This document shows, piece after piece, positions 7,199-13,683 of a stretch of DNA of 46,060 nucleotides. Numbering within the stretch: position 1 is the stretch's first letter; every line of letters starts with the position of its first letter. The DNA is from Candidatus Roizmanbacteria bacterium RIFCSPHIGHO2_02_FULL_37_13b (GTDB lineage: Bacteria; Patescibacteriota; Microgenomatia; UBA1406; HO2-37-13b). The notes beneath the pieces were generated by a model. It saw nothing but the letters and a program-made list of their open reading frames with translations, was not told where the DNA came from and did not search any database. The translations under genes and the position numbers were made by a program. The stretch spans positions 2,330-48,389 of the forward strand of contig MFZK01000003.1 of the NCBI GenBank assembly GCA_001789395.1, given 5' to 3'.

Positions 7199-8869
7199 TT
7201 AAATCTGAAGTAATTCGACGACAATTAAAGGTTGTCTACCCGTCTTGGAGTTAAAATAACTTTCCATTGTTTTAATCACTTTTCCTTTAACTGTGCTTGA
7301 TGTCAAAATTTCGTCTTTTTTTGGTTTTAATATTTCATCAACTTTTTTTCGAGCATTGTCAAAAATTTGCTGCTCGTTATCTTTAAAAATAAATCCTCGG
7401 GAGATAAATTCAGGCGGTAAAGTCAATTGAAAATTTCTATTCACAATAAGAACTACAACAACAATTCCTTCACGAGCTAGAGTCTTTCTATCTCTCAAAA
7501 CAATATTGCCAATGTCTCCAACGCCATAAGCATCAACAAAAATATTTTTTGTTTCGATGATTTCGCCAGGCTTGGCAACACCATCTTGAAAATTAATTGT
7601 TTGTCCCTCTTTCATAAGAAATACTTGGTTATCCTTATAACCCAGTTGGCGCGCTAATTCAAGATACTGTCTTTGATGTCTGATAGTTCCGCCAATGGGA
7701 GTTAAATATTTTGGTTTTAAAAAAGCGATCATGAATTTCAGATCCTCTTGACTGCCATGTCCCGACGCATGAAGTCTTTCTGCGATATCAGAATAGACAA
7801 CTTGAGCATGCGACATGTAAAGCCTTTCAATTAAATCATAGACTTCTTCTTCTTGTCCGGGAATAGGATCTGATGAAAACACAACCTTATCTCCCGGATC
7901 AATTTTGATGAATTTATTCAGATTGTTAGCTATCTTTGACAGCGCGGAATCATATTGACCTTGGCTTCCTGCAGCAATAATACAAACTTTATTAGCGGTC
8001 ATCCGTGAAACCGCTTTATCCTCCAAAATAAATCGCTCTGGAATAGATAGATAGCCTATCTCCTTGGTAAGTTTTGTATTGGTTACCATTGATCGTCCCA
8101 AAAAACAGATACTTCGATTAAATTTAATCGCTGCCTCGACGCATTGTCTTATTCGAGAAATATTAGAGGAAAAAGTGGTCATGATAAATTTACCCCGTGT
8201 TAACCGCATTTCATCTTCAAAAGTCTTACCGACAATTCTTTCTGACAATGTCAGACCCTCTCGCTCAGACCCGAGACAGTCGGATAATAGACACGTCACG
8301 CCTTCTTCTCCAGCCGCAACAATCTCATAAAAATCAGGTGGCTGACCGTAGGGTGGTGTCAAATCGAGTTTGAAATCAGATCCATGATAAAAATTACCTG
8401 CGGGTGTTTTTATTAAAATATGACACGTATCAGGAATTGAATGAGTCATTTGGATAAAGCGTACCTTGAATGGACCAAAAATGTAGTCACGTCGGTAGCT
8501 TATCACATTAACCTTTAAACTGAAACCATATTCCCTAACTTTCTCTTCTACTAATAGTGATGTCAATTTGGAAGCATAAACCGGTGGACGACCCAATGGT
8601 TCATAATGAAATCTTAGAGCGCTTATATGATCTTCGTGACCATGAGTTAAAAGAATGGCTCGTATTTTATCTTTCTTATCCTGAAGATAGCTGATATCCG
8701 GAATAATGTAGTCGACACCTAATTCTGCTTCCTTAGGAAAACCTATACCGCAATCGACTATTAGAATATCCGTTAAAACATTATCTTTATAAAGTTCATA
8801 CAGATACATATTCTTAGTGACATCAACAATACCACCGAGTGGTACGAAACGAAGTCTATAAGAGTTCAT
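7199..8869 (-). CDS. rnj: Ribonuclease J
   Basis: Metallo-beta-lactamase/beta-CASP nuclease with 5' exo- and endonuclease activity in mRNA turnover and rRNA maturation. It is 556 aa, full length. The catalytic motif HGHEDH is at residues 76-81, followed by FIQMTHSIPD (motif 3), FYHGSDFKLD (motif 4), the beta-CASP segments (FIMTTFSSNISR, SGHGSQEDL) and PIGGTIRHQ near the C-terminal side. Its promoter is divergent from and overlaps that of the SufT-like gene. It is a sensible major RNase for a small genome. Confidence 0.95.
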   Translation of the reverse strand: MNSYRLRFVPLGGIVDVTKNMYLYELYKDNVLTDILIVDCGIGFPKEAELGVDYIIPDISYLQDKKDKIRAILLTHGHEDHISALRFHYEPLGRPPVYASKLTSLLVEEKVREYGFSLKVNVISYRRDYIFGPFKVRFIQMTHSIPDTCHILIKTPAGNFYHGSDFKLDLTPPYGQPPDFYEIVAAGEEGVTCLLSDCLGSEREGLTLSERIVGKTFEDEMRLTRGKFIMTTFSSNISRIRQCVEAAIKFNRSICFLGRSMVTNTKLTKEIGYLSIPERFILEDKAVSRMTANKVCIIAAGSQGQYDSALSKIANNLNKFIKIDPGDKVVFSSDPIPGQEEEVYDLIERLYMSHAQVVYSDIAERLHASGHGSQEDLKFMIAFLKPKYLTPIGGTIRHQRQYLELARQLGYKDNQVFLMKEGQTINFQDGVAKPGEIIETKNIFVDAYGVGDIGNIVLRDRKTLAREGIVVVVLIVNRNFQLTLPPEFISRGFIFKDNEQQIFDNARKKVDEILKPKKDEILTSSTVKGKVIKTMESYFNSKTGRQPLIVVELLQI

Positions 8870-8875
8870 AATAAA

Positions 8876-8884
8876 AGTATATCA
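8876..8884 (-). promoter_or_regulatory. Extended -10 of rnj, leaderless spacing
   Basis: On the minus strand TGATATACT ends 6 nt before the rnj ATG. This puts the expected start of transcription on the A of ATG. Confidence 0.55.
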
Positions 8885-8889
8885 TGTAT

Positions 8890-8898
8890 TGATATAAT
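8890..8898 (+). promoter_or_regulatory. Extended -10 of the SufT-like gene
   Basis: TGATATAAT ends 9 nt before the ATG at 8908, predicting a leader of 0-3 nt. It is divergent from, and interleaved with, the rnj promoter. Confidence 0.55.
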
Positions 8899-8907
8899 TG
8901 TTATCAC

Positions 8908-9219
8908 ATGAAAAGAAAAAGATCAAAACTTGAAAATAAACTGTTTAAAAAACTTGAAGAAGTCATTGATCCCGAGCTTCGAATATCAATCGTTGACTTA
9001 GGATTAGTTTACTCCGTGACTGAAAAAGATGGTCTAGTCGATATAGTGATGACCCTTACAACCATGGGTTGCCCACTATATGAGGTAATTGATCTGGAAA
9101 TAAAGGAAAAGCTAAAAACAATTGCGCAAGTTAAAAAAGTTGAAGTAAATTTGGTTTTCGATCCACCATGGTCAATTGATTTGATGACACCACAAGGCAA
9201 AGCAATGCTTGGAATATAA
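8908..9219 (+). CDS. SufT-like / MIP18-family protein (DUF59)
   Basis: A 103-aa protein of the DUF59 family (SufT, PaaD-like, MIP18), which helps place iron-sulfur clusters on client proteins. Family hallmarks are DPELRISIVDLGLVY near residues 18-32, the conserved Cys in MTLTTMGCP around 48-56, and a C-terminal VEVNLVFDPPWSIDLM. No suf or isc genes are in the window, so its partners lie elsewhere or it works alone. The next gene starts 6 nt on. Confidence 0.85.
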   Translation: MKRKRSKLENKLFKKLEEVIDPELRISIVDLGLVYSVTEKDGLVDIVMTLTTMGCPLYEVIDLEIKEKLKTIAQVKKVEVNLVFDPPWSIDLMTPQGKAMLGI

Positions 9220-9225
9220 AAAAAT

Positions 9226-9738
9226 ATGAAACAATGGGGAGATGATGATGCCAGCTTTGAGAGAATGGAAAGAGGACAGTCGATGTCACAGAAAAAACCT
9301 CAAAAACCACCACCAAATATTACATCTGTCCAAAAAAAACTTCAGGAATTGAGTCAGGTTAATTCAGACCATATAAATGCAAATCAAATAGAGAATGCAC
9401 TAAAAAAACCGGAAAATTTTACTTCCTTAGATGTAGAAAAGCTGCAAAAACAATACAATACCCAAGATGATCCAAAACTGGAAAAGATCCGCTTAAGACT
9501 ACATTACTTAAGGTTACAGCAGAGTCAAACTCAACAAGCTATCGAGGAAAGACGCCAAATGGAAGCTGAAAGAAAAAAAAGACAGGAGGAAGAAGAGCTG
9601 CAAAAGGAGAAAGAGGAAAAAGAACAATATTTAACAGCAGTAGATACGCCCAGAGGAAAAGAGCGTAGAAGCATATTCTCCGTTAAGAAGAAGCAAACGA
9701 CCAGAGCAGAATTTAAACCGGGGTCGGGTAAGCAATGA
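9226..9738 (+). CDS. Hypothetical charged coiled-coil protein
   Basis: Not recognised. It is 170 aa, very polar and without membrane segments. The N-terminal half is Gln/Pro/Asn-rich (KKPQKPPP). Residues about 80-145 are a long Glu/Lys/Gln helix (RRQMEAERKKRQEEEELQKEKEEKE), very likely coiled coil. The C-terminal tail is basic. It is probably co-transcribed with the SufT-like gene. There is no Cys, so it is unlikely to hold an iron-sulfur cluster. Confidence 0.6.
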   Translation: MKQWGDDDASFERMERGQSMSQKKPQKPPPNITSVQKKLQELSQVNSDHINANQIENALKKPENFTSLDVEKLQKQYNTQDDPKLEKIRLRLHYLRLQQSQTQQAIEERRQMEAERKKRQEEEELQKEKEEKEQYLTAVDTPRGKERRSIFSVKKKQTTRAEFKPGSGKQ

Positions 9739-9742
9739 TTAT

Positions 9743-9769
9743 CGGGGTGTAGTTCATCGGGAGCCCGCT
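9743..9769 (+). other. tRNA 5'-half-like remnant
   Basis: CGGGGTG-TA-GTTC-ATCGG-GAGC has the layout of a tRNA acceptor 5' strand plus a D-arm (GTTC/GAGC pair), but no anticodon arm or matching 3' half follows. It lies just upstream of the intact tRNA-Pro, suggesting a decayed or partially duplicated tRNA. Confidence 0.35.
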
Positions 9770-9868
9770 AAAATTCGGGGATTGGCGCAGCGGTAGCGCG
9801 CACGGTTCGGGACCGTGAGGCCGTCGGTTCAAATCCGACATCCCCGACCAAATCGAATTTAGGCGGGC
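9763..9868. repeat. Inverted repeat bracketing the tRNA gene
   Basis: GCCCGCTAAAATTCG (9763-9777) and the reverse complement of 9854-9868 (GCCCGCCTAAATTCG) agree at 13 of 15 positions and enclose the tRNA, overlapping its first two bases. They could extend a stem below the acceptor stem in the precursor, or be the ends of a small inserted unit. Confidence 0.55.
9776..9850 (+). tRNA. tRNA-Pro (anticodon CGG), CCA encoded
   Basis: A complete 75-nt cloverleaf: acceptor CGGGGAT/ATCCCCG, D-arm GCGC-AGCGGTA-GCGC, anticodon arm CACGG-TTCGGGA-CCGTG with anticodon CGG, variable AGGCC, T-arm GTCGG-TTCAAAT-CCGAC, discriminator A and encoded CCA. The C1-G72 pair with A73 and anticodon G35G36 are the bacterial tRNA-Pro identity marks. 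It reads CCG codons. Confidence 0.96.
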
Positions 9869-9933
9869 GGGACCGAGAGGTAGGGATTCCCTGCCTGCCG
9901 GCAGGCAGGAATTCCCCCGTCTCCGACCAAATT
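9841..9933 (+). repeat. Repeated tRNA 3' end
   Basis: TCCCCGACCAAATC (9841-9854, the tRNA 3' end and flank) recurs as TCTCCGACCAAATT at 9920-9933, 12 of 14 matching. The copy has no tRNA body before it, as expected of a duplicated 3' end or an att-like scar. Confidence 0.45.
9890..9909. repeat. Perfect 20-bp palindrome CCTGCCTGCC/GGCAGGCAGG
   Basis: A perfect palindrome; with one-base bulges the stem extends to 9883-9916. It is far more GC-rich than its surroundings. From memory the same palindrome is dispersed in many CPR genomes and produces PAGRQG strings in predicted proteins, exactly as in the spurious minus-strand ORF here. It could act as a repeat element or as an RNA stem behind the tRNA. 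Confidence 0.75.
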
Positions 9934-9945
9934 ACTAAATTGGTC

Positions 9946-9951
9946 TTGACA
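9946..9951 (+). promoter_or_regulatory. Possible -35 for the 2-hydroxyacid dehydrogenase
   Basis: A perfect TTGACA lies 31 nt before the ATG at 9983. No good -10 exists at 16-18 nt spacing; the nearest, TATACA at 9974, is 22 nt away. Support is weak. Confidence 0.25.
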
Positions 9952-9982
9952 ATTAGACTTTTGTAATCAACAATATACATTT

Positions 9983-10957
9983 ATGGCAAGCATTTATATA
10001 ACAAGAAAAATACCTGAAAGTGGACTTGAGATGATTAAAAAAAAATTTGGAAAGTTTGATATTAATCAAGAAAATCGCGTTTTAACTAAATCAGAACTTA
10101 TAAAGAATGTAAAAAATCGAGATGGTATTTTATGTCTCCTGACCGATTCAATCGATAAAGAAATTATAGATGCGATGGGGAATACCTGCAAAATTATCTC
10201 CAACTATGCTGTTGGTTTCAATAATATTGATGTCGAATATGCCTCTAAAAGAAAAAAAATGGTTACAAACACTCCAGGGGTGTTAACTGACGCGACCTCA
10301 GACTTAGCGATTTCACTTCTTTTTTCCTGTGCACGTCGAATTGTCGAGTCAGATGAATTCACAAGAACAGGTAAATACAAAGGCTGGGATCCTATGCTTC
10401 TTCTTGGTCAAGAAGTCACCGGTAAAACACTAGGCATTATCGGTGCCGGGAGAATAGGTACTGTCGTTGCTCAAAAGTTAGCTCGTGGTTTTAATATGAA
10501 GATTATTTATGATGATAGATCCAATAATTTTGATCTTGAAAAATCAACTAATGCCAAACGTGTCGATTTACCGACTCTTCTTAAAAATAGTGATTTTATT
10601 TCTGTTCATGTTAGTCTTAATAAGGATAATCACGATCTTCTTTCAAAAAAAGAATTCAATATGATGAAAAGAACATGCGTTTTTATAAACACCTCAAGAG
10701 GAGAGGTCGTGGATGAAAAAGCGCTTGTCAACGCATTAAAAGAGAAGAAAATATTTGCGGCCGGATTAGACGTCTATGAAAGTGAACCAAGACTTGCTAA
10801 CGGATTAACCAGACTTGATAATGTCATTATTGTGCCTCACATCGGCAGTGCTACTGTCCGTGCCAGAACACTGATGGCAACTATGGCGGCTCAAAATCTA
10901 ATCGATGGTTTACAAGGAAAAATCCCCAAATATTGTGTTAATAAAGACAGGTTATGA
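9983..10957 (+). CDS. D-isomer-specific 2-hydroxyacid dehydrogenase (glyoxylate/hydroxypyruvate reductase-like)
   Basis: A 324-aa NAD(P)-dependent oxidoreductase. Seen: the Rossmann fingerprint GIIGAGRIGTVVAQKLA around residue 153, NTSRGEVVDEKALVNAL (catalytic Arg region), DVYESEPRL (Glu) and VPHIGSATVRAR with the catalytic His. NYAVGFNNIDVEYA is typical of the glyoxylate/hydroxypyruvate reductase branch. Its stop overlaps the start of the glycerate kinase by 4 nt. Together they could turn hydroxypyruvate or glyoxylate into D-glycerate and then phosphoglycerate. The exact substrate is inferred. Confidence 0.88.
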   Translation: MASIYITRKIPESGLEMIKKKFGKFDINQENRVLTKSELIKNVKNRDGILCLLTDSIDKEIIDAMGNTCKIISNYAVGFNNIDVEYASKRKKMVTNTPGVLTDATSDLAISLLFSCARRIVESDEFTRTGKYKGWDPMLLLGQEVTGKTLGIIGAGRIGTVVAQKLARGFNMKIIYDDRSNNFDLEKSTNAKRVDLPTLLKNSDFISVHVSLNKDNHDLLSKKEFNMMKRTCVFINTSRGEVVDEKALVNALKEKKIFAAGLDVYESEPRLANGLTRLDNVIIVPHIGSATVRARTLMATMAAQNLIDGLQGKIPKYCVNKDRL

Positions 10958-12207
10958 TTCATAATTTGAAGGAGTTGATCACTATATCAAACTCAAACGC
11001 AAGACACAATCGTTCTATCCTTCTTGAGATTGTTGACTCGGTTCTTTACTCACTTCAGCCAGACATATTACTCAAAAATGAATTAAAAAAGATAGATCTT
11101 TATCCTTTTAAAAGGATTGCTATTTTTAGTATTGGTAAAGCAGCAAAACAGTTAGCCAATGCGGCCAAAAACGAACTATCAAGAAAACCTGCTATCATCT
11201 GCCTAGCTGACATTGGACATCCCTTACCTACTCAGGTCGGAATAGAAAAAACAGATAAATTGGTTAATGAAGCAAAGAAATTAGGTAAAGATGATCTAGC
11301 TATAGTATTAATATCCGGTGGAGGATCAGCAATGTTTGTTAAACCAATCGAAAGTGTTTCCTTAGAAGATAAAATCAATATCACCAAAAAATTACTACTC
11401 TGCGGAGCGAATATTAATGAAATTAATGTCATTCGTAAGCACTTATCACAGGTAAAGGGTGGTCAATTGGCTCGCATGCTTTATCCTGCTACTGTATTAA
11501 GCTTTGTCATTTCTGATGTCGTGGGTAATGATTTAGGGACGATTGCGTCTGGCCCACTATCACCTGATAAAAGCACATTTTTCGATGCAATAAATATACT
11601 AAAGAAGTATTCAATCAAAGTTCCAATAAAAATAAATGATTACCTGAAACGTGGCTCAATAAGTAAACAATTAGAAACTCCAAAACCTGGTGATATTTTT
11701 TTTAACAACATTTCTATAAAAATTATCGCTGATCACATCATGTCGGCAAATCTTGCCTTAAAAAAAATAAAGGAACTGGGATTACCAGGCGATATATTCG
11801 CGACAAACTTATCAGGTGACTGTAAAGTGACGGCTAAGCAATTTATCAGTGCTAATAAAAAAAGAGGAATAAGCATAGCCACGGGAGAAACTACCGTTGC
11901 CGTTAAGGGAACAGGATATGGAGGAAGAAATCAGGAATTTATTTTATCGGCGTTATTAGATCTTAAACCGGGTCAAGCATTAATTTCGATTGGTACAGAT
12001 GGAATTGATGGTATCTGCCCAGAGCCTATAGCCGGTGCAGTGGGGGATGCCGATATATTGGACAAGGCGAAAAGAAATAAAATCGATATAACGAAATATC
12101 TGAAAAATAATGATTCTTACAACTTCTTTAAAAAAACCAATGGTCTCATCAAAACTGGTCCAACTGATACCAACGTCGGTGATCTGATCCTTCTTTACAA
12201 TGAATAA
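10954..12207 (+). CDS. Glycerate 2-kinase, MOFRL family
   Basis: A 417-aa kinase of the GckA/MOFRL type that makes 2-phosphoglycerate from D-glycerate. N-terminal DUF4147 features are FSIGKAAKQLA, ADIGHPLP and the glycine loop VLISGGGSAM. The central RKHLSQVKGGQLA and SDVVGNDLGTIASGP are family signatures. The C-terminal MOFRL domain includes GGRNQEFILSALL and ISIGTDGIDG. The ATG overlaps the dehydrogenase stop (ATGA), which implies translational coupling. The pair forms a short glycerate branch into lower glycolysis. Confidence 0.9.
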   Translation: MIHNLKELITISNSNARHNRSILLEIVDSVLYSLQPDILLKNELKKIDLYPFKRIAIFSIGKAAKQLANAAKNELSRKPAIICLADIGHPLPTQVGIEKTDKLVNEAKKLGKDDLAIVLISGGGSAMFVKPIESVSLEDKINITKKLLLCGANINEINVIRKHLSQVKGGQLARMLYPATVLSFVISDVVGNDLGTIASGPLSPDKSTFFDAINILKKYSIKVPIKINDYLKRGSISKQLETPKPGDIFFNNISIKIIADHIMSANLALKKIKELGLPGDIFATNLSGDCKVTAKQFISANKKRGISIATGETTVAVKGTGYGGRNQEFILSALLDLKPGQALISIGTDGIDGICPEPIAGAVGDADILDKAKRNKIDITKYLKNNDSYNFFKKTNGLIKTGPTDTNVGDLILLYNE

Positions 12208-12224
12208 TAGTTAATAAAATACAG

Positions 12225-12230
12225 TAAAAT
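12225..12230 (+). promoter_or_regulatory. -10-like TAAAAT of cysS
   Basis: TAAAAT ends 6 nt before the cysS ATG, the same leaderless spacing seen at other unit starts. No extended TG and no clear -35. Confidence 0.35.
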
Positions 12231-12236
12231 CATTTT

Positions 12237-13637
12237 ATGAAGCTATTTAACACCTTAACAAGAAAAACAGAACAATTCCTACCCTTAAATCCTCCAAAAG
12301 TGACTTTTTATTCTTGCGGACCTACAGTCTACGATTATACTCATATCGGACACTTGCGAACTTTTGTCAATAACGATCTTTTGAAACGTACTCTTGAATA
12401 TGCTGGGTTTGACGTTCATCATGTCATGAACATAACTGACGTTGGCCATTTGACAGGAGATGATGACTCAGGTGTTGACAAGCTGGAAAAAGGAGCAAAA
12501 AAACAGAATAAATCTGTATGGGACATAGTTCAGTTTTTCACCGAACAATTTATTCAATCGATTAAACGATTGAATATCGTACCTCCAAAAGAACTTTGTA
12601 AAGCCACGGATCATATCACGGATATGATAGAACTCATCCAAAAATTAGAAAAGAGAGGAGTAACTTATCAAACCGATGAGGCTATTTATTTTGATACCAG
12701 TAAATTCCTCAATTATGGCAATTTGTCGCATCAGAAAATTGATGAAAAAATTGTTCAAGCAAGAAAAGAAGTCTATTCCGACCCAAATAAGAGAAATCCA
12801 GTTGACTTTGCATTATGGTTCAAGTGTATCGGTCGATTCAAAAAACATGTCATGCGTTGGAAATCTCCATGGGGAGATGGATTTCCTGGATGGCATATCG
12901 AATGTAGTGCTATGAGTATGAAATATCTTGGGGATACTATTGATATCCACGCCGGTGGAATTGATCACATTCCAATTCATCATGAAAATGAAATTGCGCA
13001 ATCTGAAGGAGCGACAGAAAAACCATTCGTAAAATATTGGTTTCATAGCGCATTCTTATTAGTGGATAACGAAAAAATGAGTAAATCAAAAAATAACTTT
13101 TATACAATCGACGATCTCAAAAATAAAGGATACGATCCTATTTCCCTGAGATATCTATTTCTCATGACGCATTATCAAAAACCGCTTAATTTTACATGGG
13201 AGGCCCTAACAGCTGCCCAAAATGGATTAAATACCCTTCGTCAATGGGCCATTTCATTAAGAGACAGCTCAACTCGATCAAATCTATATCTTGAGAAGCT
13301 TGAAAAAACTGTAAATTATCAAAAACAGATAAGCGATGCTATATTTGATAATTCGCAATTTCCTCAAGCACTGGCCGTCCTCTATGAAATGTTAAAGTCG
13401 AATATCCCTCCCGTTGATAAATGGGATATTTTAATGGATTTCAACCACGTTTCAGGTTTAAAACTTGACGATTTCCATAAAGTAATTATTCCACAATCGG
13501 TAACTTTAATAGCGGAAAAACGCAATCAAGCTCGAAAAAGAGGCGACTTTGATACTGCCGATAAATTAAGAGATGAAATTAGCAAATTAGGTTTTACGGT
13601 TGAGGATGTCACATCTGGTTTTATTTTAAAAAAATAA
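12237..13637 (+). CDS. cysS: Cysteinyl-tRNA synthetase
   Basis: A 466-aa class I synthetase. Zinc-ligand Cys in FYSCGPTVYDYTHIGHLRT, which also carries the HIGH motif; WHIECSAMS and HHENE supply the other zinc ligands; EKMSKSKNNF is the KMSKS loop. The C-terminal anticodon-binding part is present (RNQARKRGDFDTADKLRDE) and ends in a typical VEDVTSG. Full length. The following surface-protein gene begins within 50 nt on the same strand. Confidence 0.96.
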   Translation: MKLFNTLTRKTEQFLPLNPPKVTFYSCGPTVYDYTHIGHLRTFVNNDLLKRTLEYAGFDVHHVMNITDVGHLTGDDDSGVDKLEKGAKKQNKSVWDIVQFFTEQFIQSIKRLNIVPPKELCKATDHITDMIELIQKLEKRGVTYQTDEAIYFDTSKFLNYGNLSHQKIDEKIVQARKEVYSDPNKRNPVDFALWFKCIGRFKKHVMRWKSPWGDGFPGWHIECSAMSMKYLGDTIDIHAGGIDHIPIHHENEIAQSEGATEKPFVKYWFHSAFLLVDNEKMSKSKNNFYTIDDLKNKGYDPISLRYLFLMTHYQKPLNFTWEALTAAQNGLNTLRQWAISLRDSSTRSNLYLEKLEKTVNYQKQISDAIFDNSQFPQALAVLYEMLKSNIPPVDKWDILMDFNHVSGLKLDDFHKVIIPQSVTLIAEKRNQARKRGDFDTADKLRDEISKLGFTVEDVTSGFILKK

Positions 13638-13683
13638 AGACTTGCAACCAACTGACGAAACCTTGATAATTAATTTATTGATA

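Noticed and set aside
7183-7208. Hairpin TTAGATT/AATCTGA between recR and rnj as a bidirectional terminator
   Set aside because: The stem is AT-rich with a G-U pair, the loop is long and no U-tract follows on either strand.
9768-9980. Minus-strand 70-aa ORF containing GDVGFEPTASRSRTVRATAAP and PAGRQG
   Set aside because: It is the antisense of tRNA-Pro plus the GC palindrome. This peptide pattern is a well-known false annotation over tRNA genes.
13642-13683. TTG start for the 896-aa surface protein
   Set aside because: The ATG at 13684 directly precedes the hydrophobic anchor. The extension is polar and has no ribosome binding site.
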